A DNA stretch of 64,000 nucleotides from Penelope pileata (taxonomy: Eukaryota > Chordata > Aves > Galliformes > Cracidae). The notes under the pieces were generated by a model. That model made no database searches. It was not told the DNA's origin and saw only the letters and a program-made list of their open reading frames with translations. A program made the position numbers and the translations under genes. The stretch is from the NCBI GenBank assembly GCA_013396635.1, contig WBMW01001603.1:432966-496965 (forward strand). Reading direction: 5' to 3'. Below are positions 11,501-25,745 of the stretch, piece by piece; positions within the stretch are counted from its first letter, which is position 1, and each line of letters starts with the position of its first letter.

Positions 11501-14500
11501 CTACAGCTTTCTGGAGGGCTGTGCTTCCTGCTGCAGGATGTTCAGCAATGCTGCTGGAAATGAAAGTGCAATTGGTGCAGCTCTATGGGGACCTTTGCAT
11601 TTTCATTACAACAGCATGGCCACCTCTCTCCTCATTCCTGCTTTTATGAATCAGGAGTGAAGTCAGTGGGAACAGGCTCTGGGTCACACTTCCAGCTGCA
11701 GAAAGCGAGAAGATGTGGGATGGGGGACAGGTGGGGGCTATTGCATAGCCATTAAACCCTCCTTGTCAGCTGATACAGGTTGTATTTTTTTTATTAGTGG
11801 AAAAGATATTACTACTGGCCTCCCCTGCATCTCTCTCCCAGCCCATCTCTTCCCATAAACCAAGGAAACAGCCCACATAGTTGCAATGTCTGTATTCACG
11901 GACTTACTCCAGAATTAAGGACTGTCCCTCAGTTTGGTGTTATGGGGTTACAGTACCCAACAGAATGACTAAAAAGAACATTAAGATCACAGCGAGCCCC
12001 TTTCCTGTAAGGGAAGCCAGATGTAGTGAATAGAAGGCTAGAAAAGAGTTCAGGCAAAATGCATAGCAAACCCGAAGCAATCCTTGTTTAGATGCAGAAA
12101 TGCACACCACAACCAGTCACAGCTCAGTTAACTTCTCTCAAAAAGTGAGCGAGGAAAAAGGTTTTGGAGCATGGCTTGAACACTCATTCAAGTCCCTGTT
12201 GTGGCAAAGGGGAAACATCCTACCATCAGGAACCCCACCTTGGAAAACACACGTGCAGGAGCTCATCAGTCATGTCCCAGCCCAAATGCTGTTGAGGGAA
12301 CAGAGCTGACCTTCACATGTCGTCAGGTTGTGCTCCAGCTGCCAGCGCTGGCTGAACCGTGCCTTGGTTTCGCTCTGATTATCATTCACTCCCTGCTAAG
12401 AGGACACATCAGCTCTTACTAACCCATCACTGCAGAGGCTATTGACACACCTAATGTGTCACAAACATGCCTCTCTTTCCAAATAACAGATCGTTAACCT
12501 GCTGATGCTGCCTTTCTTGCTTGAATCCATTAATCATTGATCTTCAGCTTAAAACTTCAAATGAACTATTTTCTCTAATTTGGCCTATTTTTTGCTCACT
12601 ATTGACTTGGATCATGACAGCATTATGTGGTCTTGCAGGGCTGCTGGAATATCCTGTTAGGAAAGGAGTAACTTAAGCAGGGGAACAGCATGTATATTAA
12701 TGGGGAAATTTTTGACTGATACCTTGAATGAATTATAAATTGAGCAAAAATTCCAAGTTTCTCCAGATTAGTGACCTTTTTTTGTTAATTCCTAACTCCG
12801 TACATACAAGGGCTCCACAACTCTCAGAGAACAGTATTTAGTGCTTTCATTTGCAAATTAGTCTGTGCTATTTATGTCTGTTGATATCTCTGTAAGGTGT
12901 TCTCTCAAAATAGGGAACAGAAATCCTCTAAGAAACTCCTGCACTGTTCCCTTGGGACCAGGTGGCTTTGTTCCCCCCGTTACACTTGGCATTGCATTAT
13001 TGCAGGCAATAGCCTTTCGAGAGCAGTGATTAAATGCACAGGTTGAACAAGTCTGTACATATTGTGCTTTACATTCCAGCTGATTACATTAAATATTCCA
13101 GACTCATGGGGTACTCTCACGATACGCAATGTTCCACTGAGCAGACTCTCACCATCAATATTTAAAGGTTCTTTCCTATCAAGCTGCTACCAGCCCTATT
13201 TGATATGTAGCAAGGCGAGCAATGTATCAGATTGCAATAGGTTTTACCCTTTCACAGAGGTGTTCTGTAACTACAGCCCCATTTTTTTTTTCTTTTCTCT
13301 AGCCTACCTCACTATGGAATCTGCTGTTACAGCTCACTTACCTACTCTATCCCCAGCCATGACCATCCTGCTGATGTAAGGCCAATGACCCTTTGGCTTG
13401 ATGTGAAGAACCTACACATCTTCTGGACCATTTGCCTTAGCGCTTCTCTGCTTTGATCTTGTGCTGCTCCAAAGCTCCTTAGTCCTTCCCAGAGCCCTTC
13501 TCATTCCTGCTGTGATGTGAAGCTTTGGCTTTCGGGTCTTCTAAGCTGTATGCCAGCTGATGGGAAACAGGCCTCCTGCACCCACTGCTCCAAGCACTTC
13601 TTCTGGATTTCCTTCCACAGGCGGGGGCTGCCCAGCCCATGCTGGATGGTACATTCAGCCCTCCCAGAGCCGCACCGCAGTCCTGCAGCTCGAATGGAGA
13701 TGGGGAAGGGAAGGATGCCTCTCCACAGATACTAATAACTGAACTTACAGCAATAATAAAGCATGATACGCTCTGTTAGTTCTTTCATTTGAAATAAAAG
13801 CCTGCGACACAGAGATATCATTATCATTTTCATCTAGTCAGAAGTAAATATCACATTTGTGGGTAAATATAATAGATCAAAATGGATGCTTCTTAGCAAT
13901 TCTAGAAATACAAGCAGCAGAGATTGAAGGGCTAACAATGGTCTTTGCTGCTGAGGCTCCAGCAGCACCCTGTGTGCATCTCCAGCAATAGGTTTACAAG
14001 GAAGATTTTAAAACTAAATGTCTGATATTACCTCCTCTCCCCTGTCAATAATCTGGTAGCCCTAGGCACACATGCCAATGGAAAAGCAGGCTGGAGTTCA
14101 AAAGATGTGGCACACAAGCAAGTAGCAGGGATAATTTTCACCTGATATCACATCATCAGAAACTGCTACACAAAATTATTGTGAATTATGGGGGCCTGCT
14201 GTGCATTTGATTTCCCACAGCTGCTACCACAGCAGTCACTTTCCTGAAAATTAAGTGCATGTTTCATCTGCTCACAGGAAGGGAAGAGGGGAAAAAGGTA
14301 AAGAAAGAAAAATTTATGATGAATAAACCAGTCTCGTGCCATACTGCGAAGCCACAGCCTGTTTCCTGGCTGCAGGGATGTGTGTTGTGGTGGGACTGGG
14401 CAAGAAGGACTGTGTCCATCGGAAACAGAGCCAGAGCAGACCTGCCAGCAGTGTCCAGCAGCTGCAATACGTTCATGCAATTTACATTTCCTGCAATTCA

Positions 14501-17500
14501 CTTCCGTCTCTTATCTCCAGCAAGGGACATGACACAAAGCAGATTATTCCTGCTTCTCTCCTCCAAAGCAGGCAGCAGCACTAAAAGCCCTTGCAGTTGC
14601 CAGGAGCTGTGCAATAGTGTGATTAGAGTGAGCCTGTCGGAAATGAGGGACGGTGAGGGGAGGGTGTTCCCCACGTCCCTATAAGTGCAGCTGCAACACA
14701 AAGCTCCCCCCAAAACACTCACTGTGATCACTGCCTGACGCACACTGCCCTGCTTGTTGGGTTGGTGGCTGCCCCACTGCACTGCAGAGAGGGCACAGCA
14801 CTGAGCCCAAGCAGACAGGGAACAGCACAAGCCATTTCCCTCCTCCACCCACTGTCATTCTGCCCCAACAAGTGTTGATCAGAAAAGCCATGTGTTTATT
14901 TCACTTTCTGGCAGATTTTACTACCGTGGAAACAAAGATACTTCAATGGCACTTTTGTGTCCCAAGATAGCCAAGTGCTTCTTTGAGTGCTAATTAAATT
15001 TCACAGCCTCCTTGAACAGTAGGTCAATCCCATCTGACATTGCTGGAGCTTTACTTCCTATGGAAATGAAGCCAAGGTGACCGTGCCGGCTGTCCGGCTG
15101 TGCACCTGCACCCTTCCCCCTATCATCCACACTGGTCTAATTAATGCAGACTTGACAGAGAGGTGGAACACTGAGAGAAAATGGATCTCCCAAAATTGTT
15201 GTGACCCTGAAGCAACACTTAAGGGTGCAGAAGGGAACGGTTGTGAGAGTTCATTGGGCAATACAGGCAGGAAATGCCTCAGGCATGGAAAAGCTTCAGT
15301 TAAAGCTATGATTTCTCGGACAGAGAACTGAGAGAGAATTATCTGGAGGAAACGAGTTGGGATGCTCTGGCTCACAAAGCAAATTGCTTATGGACCAGAG
15401 GAATGTGGTCTATGTTAGCAAAGACCCTTCCACCAGCTCACCAAGCCCAGCCCAGGCCCAGGACCCCGGTCCAGAAGAGCTGGCATTGCCTCCAGCAAAG
15501 CAACTGCCTGGAACCTCACTGCCCATGCTGTGCTACTTCAATTCCTGTGTTGCCCCCAGCACCACAGGATCCACAGCAGGTAACATCGAGAGCATGGCAG
15601 GTAACACTGGGAGCATTAAAAGGCCTTCACGGGGCTTCTTTCTGTGACTGGACAGTTTTTTAAGAAGCTAATTTTGACCCTAGGCCTTGAAATTTTAATC
15701 TTTAATTTTGAAAAGGAGACTAGGATGCATCCTTAGAGTAAAAAGAAATAATAGTGTTTCTCTCAAAGATGACTTTATATGGTAGAATGAATACAGATTC
15801 TGAGAAAAAGTGAAGAAAAGGCACTGTGATTCCTAGGGCAATTTCATACCCACAGATGGCCTTCTTCAGATCTTTCCAGGAACTCCTCTGGCTTTTTTGG
15901 GACTTCATACGGGAAGCCTGAGAGGACAGGGTTCATCTGAGATAAGAAAGGAAGCCTACAGCCACCACTCACATTTCATCAGCACTTGTTTAGCAAAGAG
16001 CCAGGTTCTCCTTCACCACAGCACTGAGGCAAGGAAGAAAGCTCAGGGACTCACTAATGGTAAATTTACCTTGGTATCAAGCCAGTATTTAAAACGGATT
16101 TAGAGTTATTCTGTGGGAATCACCTGAACAAGGACCGAATCCTTAGTACAACGCAGAAAAGGACTGAAATTTGGGGTGAATTAGGAGTATGAAATACAGT
16201 TAGAGAAAAATGGAAAATCAGAAAAATGCAGCTGCACAGCACCTCCACATGCAGTCAGCTGCGACATATTTTGCCTATCTTAAAGAACAAAACAAGTTTG
16301 GGAGGCAGTGGTGGGCACTTCTGTGATCTGATTGCTGCCACGGGACGGATAAAGAAAAGCCAAGAGGAAGAGTTTTGCTTTAATTCAGAGCATCTTGAAC
16401 CATTAAGGTTTCTGCCCTGCCTTGGTAATAATAATGGAAGAAACACCCCTTGGTGATAAGCATCTATTTTCTTTAGAAATGTCCATTCTAAAAAGCCATT
16501 CTCCATTGCTAGCATGTCTGACTCACAATAAAATAAAAATAAATATACCTCAACAGTTTTTGTTACTTGCTTTGCTCACTGTAACCTGCCACTTAACTCC
16601 TTGTTCCCAGAAGCGGGCTGTCATTCCTCATTTGTGCACAGGTCTTTGGGCAAGACATGGCCTTACATCAGCTGGAACCGTTCAGTGGGAACAGCCATAT
16701 CATTATCAGCATTATTCGAAATGCAGCAGAAGCAAACACAGAAACAACATTGAGTAGAAAATCACAGAATCATTAAGGGAGGAGAAGGGGGGCTGCATTT
16801 CTCTGGCTCCTAAGACGGTATTGCCAACAATAGAGGAAAAGGGATTATCTTTTTCCTTCCAAGGTTGGGAGTCCTGTTTCAGGTTTCATATAATAAGAAC
16901 GGTACAGCGCAGACAGCAATAATAACCTGCTCTGAAAGCTGCTTGCTGCACAATGGCAAATTGCTCATGGGCAGTGATGGCAAAATTTAATCCCTGCTCT
17001 GCTTAGAATGCAACCCGCATAGCCACTCAAGACAACATAATAGCACTTTTGTAGCTCTCTGCTACAAACATCACTTTGAAAAGGATACAGCTGTGGAGGG
17101 GGGTCTCCACATGCATCATTTTTGGCTGGCTACCAAGCTAGCAGAGCCTCAGACACTGCGCTCCCTCGTACAGCTCTGCCACTTACTGCACAGTCGTGCT
17201 TGGGGAAGGGAGAGGAAATGGATGGAGCTGTGTGAGCAGTAAATTCATGATGAAATTAACTCGCTTGGTCAGGTGAACAGGTTTGGGATCAATGTTCTGG
17301 GATGAGAGAAAACAGAGAGACAACTCCAGTGTAGGTTTTCATCTATGAGGCACTGTATGGACATGCATAAGTCTCCAAGCCACAAATGAACCAAACGTCA
17401 GCCACTCCTTCGTCAAATGCTGACCCTATTTATGGTGCTGCATTGCAGCAATGCTGTCCACTCTCCTGCAGCAACTCTGGTGGATTTCTTCATCTTTTTC

Positions 17501-19322
17501 TCTTCTTAAAGCTGTGGCCAACCTGTGGCTTGGGAGTGTGCATTGTACAGCTTGTAACACTGGCACGGCTAGATGATGCTCAGCTACTAGGGGGGCGGGG
17601 ACATAGGCTAATCCTTCCTTCTTCTTTTCCCCTCCAAATCCCCATAATGTTAACATGCAACTCTTGATTGGAAAAGTCAATTCTGCCATTACCCAAAGGG
17701 CAAACCACTCAGGAAGAAAAGGATATGGCCATATGGCCAGGCATAGAAAATCCACAACAAGACTTGGAATAACATCAGCTACTTCTCTACCAGTCTTCCT
17801 CCCATCATTTTCCTAAGCTATCAGTCACACTGTTCACAGCTGCCAAGTAAATGCACAGAGGGGCCAGGCCAGGGCAGCATCATGAGCAGTGGAGCAGCGA
17901 AGCATCAGCTGATCCAACCAAGCACAGAGGAGGACATCTGGGTCACCTCCACCCTAGGAGCTCAAATGCTGCTGAAGGGCTGCAGCAGGCAGGGGTGGAA
18001 GACCATGGGTGTTTATAGCCAGCTATGGACCAGAAGGAGCAAGAAACATCTAGTAACATGCTGCTGAGGGCTGGTGAAGGCACCAAGAAGGATCAGCCAG
18101 CACTAGTTTATGCTTAACGAATCTAAGAAAACTGTAAGCTTCTTACAAATCACTCAGAGATAACATGGCAGTGTTTGTCAGATGATATCACTTGGGCCTC
18201 TAGATCCAAGTAATTATAGAAATGATTTCCTTTGGATGGTTTGTTTCTCACAGCAAACCTTTGGAGTTTACCTTCCCTTCCAGGCCCAAATAAAGACGCA
18301 GGATTTTGAGTAAATCGCCCAGCAATTCTGGTAAGAACTGAACTGCTTTCTCCTTCCTCCCCACCTCACTGTATTACTGATGGTAAAGAGGGAGTTATTA
18401 TCAATCAAGGCGAGCTACATTGTGATCTGCGCCATGGAAATCCATTTCAGATTGGAGGATAAAGTGTGATTATATTTACACTTCCTTGACACAATTCAGG
18501 CAGCAAAATAACAGCCTTCGAGAGACATTTTTCTTCTTCATATTTAGATTTGTCAGTATTGCAGAGCTGTGTGAGAAGGGAGGGAATTATTATAGCAGCT
18601 GGGATTCACTGATATGGTTTAGTTGCCCTACAAATGAAGATGTTCCGTTTTCTGTTTTGTCTTCCCATCTTTTTCATCTCTAAGTTCCTTGAATACTGTC
18701 CAGAACATCCTCCAGATTGATGAGTTCGCATTTCAATCAATACAGCTCTATGTAAATCTATTTTTGCTTTTGACACATTTCATAAATTATTTCTACTTAT
18801 AACCTTAATTGGACTGTATTCATCACAGGAGATGGAATTTCTAACTCATGCAGCTGTTTATAAATTAAATTTGCAATTAATGAAGAAAGTATGAGATTAA
18901 GCACTTCATACTTCCCCAATCTGAATTTGAAAATGATATGATTATGTTTTATGCGGTCAGACGGTGCTTGGGCATTTTCATGTTAAAGGTGTAAGCTCCA
19001 AAAATTCCCAGAAGTGCAGGAACTGTCTTGACCAGGGTAGTGGTTTCCTCAGTGACAGCCAGGTGTGAACCAGCTGATAGGAACAAATTCTATTCCTTAT
19101 AACCTAAGTCCCATTTCCAGGAGACAGCCAAGTGTTCTCTCCTTCCATTGTCAGCAATGATTTTGAGCCCAGTAATGCCACCTGAAACACCAAGGAAGCC
19201 TCCACTCTCGTTTTACAGTAGTGCCTGCTCCAGAGCCCTAGGCACAGCCAGAAAAATCCCAAAAGCTTTGTTCTATTGTGAAAAACAACCTCTGAGATTT
19301 TTATGTTCCTTCCTCTTTTTAG
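8542..19322. other. long noncoding stretch, no gene recognised
   Basis: I see no gene I can support across this 10.8 kb. Low-complexity spots include TTATTTATTTATTTTTTTT (8699-8718) and a two-copy 21-bp direct repeat starting at 15576 and 15597 (GCAGGTAACA...GAGCAT). A reduced CR1-type 3' tip may lie at 16760-16776 (AATCACAGAATCATTAAGG), too short to assign. Frames up to 141 codons at 14166-14891 overlap on both strands and look like chance. At 18700-18960 the sequence is AT-rich with several TAAT and AATTAA motifs and could be conserved noncoding DNA. Confidence 0.5.
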
Positions 19323-19488
19323 GAATTGTATTACAACTGTCAACGCATTTCCTGGGTCACTACAAGGTATTTCAGGGAGAGGACATCTCTCCACGCTCAC
19401 AGGGACAGTTCACAAACCAGCAGCCATCTGGAGAATGATTCCGTATTCTCCTTGCAGCCATGCACTACAGCAGGAGGGCTGTGAAAAG
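19323..19488 (+). other. possible internal exon
   Basis: A very strong acceptor (ATGTTCCTTCCTCTTTTTAG, ending at 19322) and a consensus donor (AAAAG|GTGAGTTAA, intron from 19489) bound 166 nt. One frame stays open across the whole interval and continues upstream to 19303. Another frame stops at 19438. A second good acceptor inside (ATTCTCCTTGCAG, ending at 19457) could give a shorter 31-nt form. The predicted peptide has no motif I recognise. It could be a coding exon, a noncoding RNA exon or a chance pairing. The strength of both sites makes it one of the better exon candidates in the window. Confidence 0.25.
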
Positions 19489-22400
19489 GTGAGTTAACCA
19501 AAAGCATCAATAGCAATTTTTAAGGAACAACCATGTAGAATTACTGTTCATATTTGGTAATATACCATAATACACAGAATTCGTCTGCAGGGTAGCACAC
19601 TGGAAGTGGGAGAGAATGAAAGCTCTGTCCTTTCTTTTAGAATTGGAACTCCAGACCTCTTCATTGGCCAATTTTCTAACACCTGCAATTTTTATTCTCC
19701 CTTATGCCATGCCGAGTTCTTCCCCATCCTCAGCAGCCTGCCTTAGGCAAAGCTGTGCTCCTCTCCACTGCAGTTATTCTCTCTTTTTCCTTCACCACTT
19801 AAACTACGAATTTGAAACTACAGAGTGCAATTAGAAACATATCCTTGCTCTGTTATTTAGCTACAGGCACAGAAAGCTCAGGAGAAAACAAAAATATTTT
19901 TAAAAAAGACTTGGCAGCCTGATTTGAATGTAGTCATTGCTCACAGGTCCAGGTAACCAAGGCCTTCCCTAAAGGTTTGCATACAAGAATCAGGACCTTG
20001 ATTCTGTGGTATATTAACTGCTAGAGGAAGTTTATAATATCAATCATTAGAAATGCTGCAAATTCCTCCATGTATCCACCCAGTAAACAGTCAGATATAT
20101 TGCTGCAAGCTTCCTCAAGTACCTCTGCTAACAAAACCCAAGTTAGTCTGTGTGTCACCGCGTGATTCAAAAGGGCTCCACAGCAGACTGGAACCCAGAT
20201 GGACACGGGCCTTGGGATTTGCACCGTCAGCCCTAGAAACCTGGCCTTAAACAACACCAAGCTGCTCGTTGCTTGGGAAGGGATGGGGTTCTGGTCCCCA
20301 TAACATGCAGTGATTGCTGAAGGGAATACTGAGGGTGAGAAGCCAGGAGTCAGAAAACAAAGAGACTGGAGGAGGAAGGTTAAGTGGTGGTTAAATAAAA
20401 CATCAGAAAGGAGGTGAAGCAGCCGCTGAATGCTGGCGGAACAGAAGTGCCAGGCACAGCAGTGTGTGCATTCACATGCATGTCTTGAGGGAAGCTTCTC
20501 TGCTGCATCTTTCCCCCATTCTTCCTTTTAAACCCACAGAAGGGCCCTCACACTTCTTACTGCTACACACGTCCATGGCACACAGGGTCAAGTACTGTAG
20601 GGTTTTGCAGGTGTACAAGAGAGACGATGCCTGGATAGGCTTATGGGAGAGGTGAAAAGAATTGGAAAAAAAAATTTAGAAGCTTCTTTTCTTGAACAGG
20701 CAGCCTGGAAGGCTTGGTGAGCACGGGCACTTTCTGGCCGGGTTGGCTCAGCCCAAGGAATCCTCCTGACAAACAGGGAGGGAGATAAAGCTCCTTCAGC
20801 TCACCCCTCCCTCCTGAGAGCAGCTGAGCAGCAGCACCAGTGAGACACCAGGACACAGCCCCGTGCCCACAGCCTCTCCCTGCTTTGCGTGCAGCCTCCA
20901 TCCCCGCAGGGCACCGTGCTGAGCAGGGACCTGCTCCCTGTCAGGGCACCTTGTGCTGTCAGCCCCCTCCCAGCCTCTGCTACCAAGCTGCTGGCTGGCT
21001 GCATCAAGCCACCTACAGGAGGAATGACCTTCTCCAGGGGTCTGTCTTGGAAGTGAGTGTTGTGGAAGAGTACTAACTTTGATCATGAAACACTTTGCAA
21101 GCCAGAGCGTGCTCATTGCCTGCCTTACCACCATATGGTTAAATCTTCCCCTCCATCAGATATAATAAATAGTGTTTACAAATTCTTAGGCATGCCTCCC
21201 CAGTAAAATCCACTAAACCCACAACAAATATACTTATCATGGCATTAATTTGGTTAGAGATTTTCTCAGAGTATTGACAGCCATATCTAATTTCCAAGGA
21301 TTTATTTTTATTTCAAAATATATTAGATATATTTTTTCTGTACCCGCTGCAATTCCCTTATAATTGTGTTTCTTCTGAAGGCATTGGGGTGGCTGCATTA
21401 TAACCATCCACTGTTAGACTATATCCCCTCAAAAATATCCTTCAATAATTAATATTTTATATTTATTCTCAAGTAAGAACTTAAACTTTCCAACACGGAT
21501 CTGCAAAGCCCTAAGTTCATTCTTCCTATAACTGAACACTGACATTTCTTGGTTCAAACACCATTCCCTCCTGGGAGATTATCTGATACCACGGTCTAGA
21601 TATTAATATCTGCAGTCTGGGAAGTAGGGTTTAATAGTCTTAAATTTAAATTTTAATATAAATTCTCTCACTCATTCCCTCTTAAAAATGAAACCAAGCA
21701 GACACCCAAAAAGCAGGGACTTCTAGTTACATTCAGTACCATTTCCTGGAGCATTTCCTTTCCAGTCAATCAACTGGCCTCTGTCAACTAAAAAATAGCT
21801 GGGCTGGCAGTGAACAAAGCGTCCTGCTCATAGATTAAAAAGCCCACATTTCTCTTGAAAAGAATGATATCTGGCGTGTATATCCAAGACCACCTTCCAT
21901 CCCAGTAGTTCTAGCCTATCAGCACAGAAAAATCGTGGAAAATGCGTATTAACATGGCATGGACCTAAACCACTGCAAACACCAGCATCTCTTCACATTG
22001 TCTACTTACTCAGAGCCACAGATTCATCCTCACTTCTTTTTCTATCAAGAAATACTGCACTAAAAGGCTGTGCAGGTCCCTGACAGAAATGCCCCATGTC
22101 AACAGCAAGCAAGAGATTCCCATCACATTTATATGTTTAAAGAGCTCTGAGTCCAAGGAAATGTGAAAGTGTTTATGATGATGAATGAACTCAGGGAAGG
22201 AGTTTCCTTCTGTTTGCTTTTCTCTTGATGGGACTTACTTCCTGGTTCTGACAAACTCTATTCTGAAGATGTGTGAATTGTTACAATTGAGTTAAATGTG
22301 TGCAGCACCAAGCAGGAGAGAAATAACTAAACCGGAAAACAAGGATCCTCTCACATCTGGCCTTACCCGAGGTGCTCTCAGATTGCATCGTGCTTCCTGC

Positions 22401-25400
22401 ACCAGACTCTGTTTTTGTCTCAGATCCATAAATAAACTTTGGAGGAGAGGGAGAGAATCTCACTCCTTGATTGCAACAGCAGACTTTATCAGATAAAACA
22501 AAACAGCACCTGAATTCATCTTCACACACCCTTCATCCTCCTCTAACAACAGGACAGCAAACTGAGACTTCCACTAACAAATCTAACCACCTCTGTGGCA
22601 GGAATTTTCCTGAAAAGGAAGACAGAGGTTTTATCTAAGCAACCGAGTAGTTCTTGGTCATCTGCTCAGTCCATTTGCAGCCAGACTGTTCGCTGACCCA
22701 GCTGCTTTCCTGGAGTAATACCAACAACTGATGTCTATCCAAAGATGTCAAATATTTCTAAATACAGGGAGGAATCTCGGCAGAACTTAACAGAGTTGCT
22801 AATTTTTCACACACTTATCACGATGAAAACTTCTTCATTTATGGTATTTAGTCATCAGGTTTCCAAGGTTAAATATTCAGGGCCAAAATTGCCGTTGAGA
22901 TGAAAGATCACTGCTGTATCACTTCACGCCTCTTCAGTGGATGGTCTGTGATTTTTCCGAAGCCATACTCTGTCTTTCCCACTGCTTTGGACAAGGATTT
23001 TCCACAGAACCAGTGCTTCCCAGTGACAGGAAATGCTTTTCATGTGGTTAAAAAGCTTGTCACTCCAAGCATGTCATTAACCAAACCACAGTAAAAACTG
23101 CAACCTCAGAACAACTGCTCCGACCTCCTGTTACGTGTTTGCATGCTGGAGGCCTGGTCTGTGCCGCAGCCCCTCTGATATTCCTGAAGTTATAATGCAG
23201 AACAACAGCTCTACAAACAACAGCAAGAAATGTACAAACAATGGCACTTTGGAGAAAGCATACCCAAACCACATACTCTGAGCATACCCAAACCACAGCA
23301 GAGCTACCCTGCAGGCTCTGCTCTGTCATCTGCACTGCTTCTGTGCCTCTGAGCACGGGGCTGCCGGTGGAAGGAGTTCAGTGCTGATCTGTATTGGACT
23401 AATGCAATAATCAATAAATGCAACACAACCTTCAGTAATGTGCCCGATCACTGTTAGGTTTGGAAGAGGAGAAGTCAGTGAAAAAATGCTGGATATAAAC
23501 ATGTGATAACACGTATCTTTCCCTTCCCCTATATTCTCTCTGTCGTTTGTCTATTCACATCTCCTAAATACAACATACCCTTGATTCGGTCGACAGCCTA
23601 AAAGCTTTTATGTGGCTTCTGCTCCACTCCAGCAATTTTGTAAATAAATTGTTGCACTGGATTTGTTTTGAAGAAAGCATTTGTTTGTTTTCAAATCATG
23701 TACTTGGCTAAATGAAAAAGACCTAGCTCTGTGCTTTCTCCCAGGCTATTTTGGTTCCAACAACCGTTTGCTGCTGTACATTTGAAGATTACAGGGACAA
23801 GGGAAGAAAGAGAACTGCAGAGTGACCCCTTTTTCTCTATCATCCGTGCCTGTGGACAATGCCAACCCAGCCCTAAGGCCTGGGGGGAAGGCTCTCTCCT
23901 TCTCTAACAACACCTCCCACGTGCGTGTCTCCATCTCAGCCTACCCTCAGCCAAAGCAGAAGCACTCCCTGGGCAGCACAGCTGATCTGCACAGCTGATC
24001 TGCCCTTTTGTTAGATGGCCACTTTAGAAGAGGAAGGGTACACCTTGAAAAAGTCTATTTCTCTCTGTGGACTTTGAAAGCAATTTGAACAATTAGCTCA
24101 AGATGACAATGTTGTAGTAATTTGGGGCTGATTATTTTCCCAGTATTTTCCTTTATTATTATAATCTGTAGCAATGACATGGATCTGTGTCTGGTATATA
24201 TCTGCACCTGTGCTTCCTGCCCCATTAAGCCCAGGATCTCCCCAACTGGTACTGACTGGAGAGCTGGTCAGGAAGACACCCAGACATTCCAACTCTTTAA
24301 AAAGGTGTCTACACCACAGACGTCCATTAACACCTTCACTAAGTTTCTCCTTTATAACTTAGTTTATCCAACATAAAACAGGGATACAGATACCAAAACT
24401 GATGTCTGATGTGAAGAGCCTGCACTCTGCAAGACTCAGTGGTTATTAACAGCAGCAAAGTTAATAGGCACAGGTAGCAGAATGCAATCTGAAATCAATG
24501 AATTCAGATGGCTGATTGGAAGTTGTTCAGACAATAGATGAGAAAGAAGGAGAGCTTCTAAAATAGAAAAGCTTAGACCTCATGGCTTCTGAGGACAAAG
24601 AGTGCCTGATACAGGGGAAGAAAGTCACATCAGCAAAGAACAACCTTGTAAACAGCACAATCATAATCAAAAAGATATTTGTGAAAAGACAGAACAAAAC
24701 CATGCAGCGGATGGATACCGGCCACATTTGTTGCCAAGGGTATTTGCTGCAGTAACCCTGAGTCATTTGGGGGTCAGGAAATCAAGTTCACAGGCTGAGC
24801 ACATGCTGGCTGGAGCACACCTTCGTCACACACAGGGGAGACTGCTGCAAAAAGGAAACCGTTCTGCTTTATGCTATAGTAACAGTAACCAGCATGTCTC
24901 ATAATTTCCCCTGTGCTTCAGTAATGGAACTGGCTCCTCCATGTGAACAGCAGGACAGCAATTATTTTTAGTGGCTAACAAATTAATCTGATGCTCTCTT
25001 CTTGATAACTTCCTGTCTATCTCAGAGTTAGTCTCCATTAGGGCTACATCTACTTCTCTGGAACAGATTTAGCATAAGGCAGAATCATTGTGAAAGAAAG
25101 ACACTCTCCAGCAAGGTCCTTAAAATAGTATTTACTTTAATCATTAGGCTGACAAAATCAAAGTGACAGACAGCCCAAGCTGGGTAGAAACGATGCTGCT
25201 ACTTCATGCTCACACCACAACACTGCTACAATAGCAATAACATGTGTACACTATGGATTATCAATTCTGCAACAGCAGAACTGGCTTCTCTCTTAATCAG
25301 CTGCTAAATTATTCTTAGCTAGTCCCTAAATTAAATATTTAAACAGACAACCCTACAGAGAATGCTTTAGAAGTGGTTTTATGAGATCTTAAGAGCCTGA

Positions 25401-25629
25401 TTTGCAGCACTCTGGAGGAGCAAGGGTTTGTGTTTGCCTTTGGCCTGGACTGGGGCAGCTCAGCATGTCGGGAGGCAAAGCATCCCCAGCGTTCCTCTGC
25501 TGCTACACAAAGCAGGCAGGAAGGCACAGGAGCCAACTGCTGGTCTGCTGGAAAGGGGAAACCTGGCCCTTTTTGGCAACCTGTGTTTAAAGCAGGGCTG
25601 GGAAGGAATAAGGATGCTGGTCTGAAGAT
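19489..25629. other. noncoding, small tandem repeats only
   Basis: No gene is recognised. Two small direct duplications are clear. GCATACCCAAACCACA occurs at 23258-23273 and 23282-23297 (period 24). ACAGCTGATCTGC is repeated head to tail at 23978-23990 and 23991-24003. The segment 21140-21670 is AT-rich with runs of TTAATATTTTATATTTA-type sequence and no other feature. Confidence 0.5.
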
Positions 25630-25745
25630 GCTCACTTAGCCACTTAACTTCATGACCTTGTGCAAACTGCCTGCCTAAGCACCATCTACAGCTATAAAAG
25701 AAGAGGCAAAACATAGCCCGGATGATATATTTGAAAGCATTATGC
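25630..25745 (+). repeat. MIR-like SINE remnant
   Basis: The order of motifs follows the MIR core and 3' part: ACTTAGCCACTTAAC, then CATGACCTTGTGCAAACTGC (the MIR TGTGACCTTGGGCAAGT segment), then a degraded CATCTGTAAAA-like CATCTACAGCTATAAAA and an AAGAGG/ACATAG tail. This is pattern recognition without an alignment. MIR-family SINEs are known as old repeats across amniotes. Confidence 0.45.

Noticed and set aside
16760..16785. CR1-like terminus AATCACAGAATCATTAAGG
   Set aside because: It is less than 20 bp of similarity with no continuing CR1 body.
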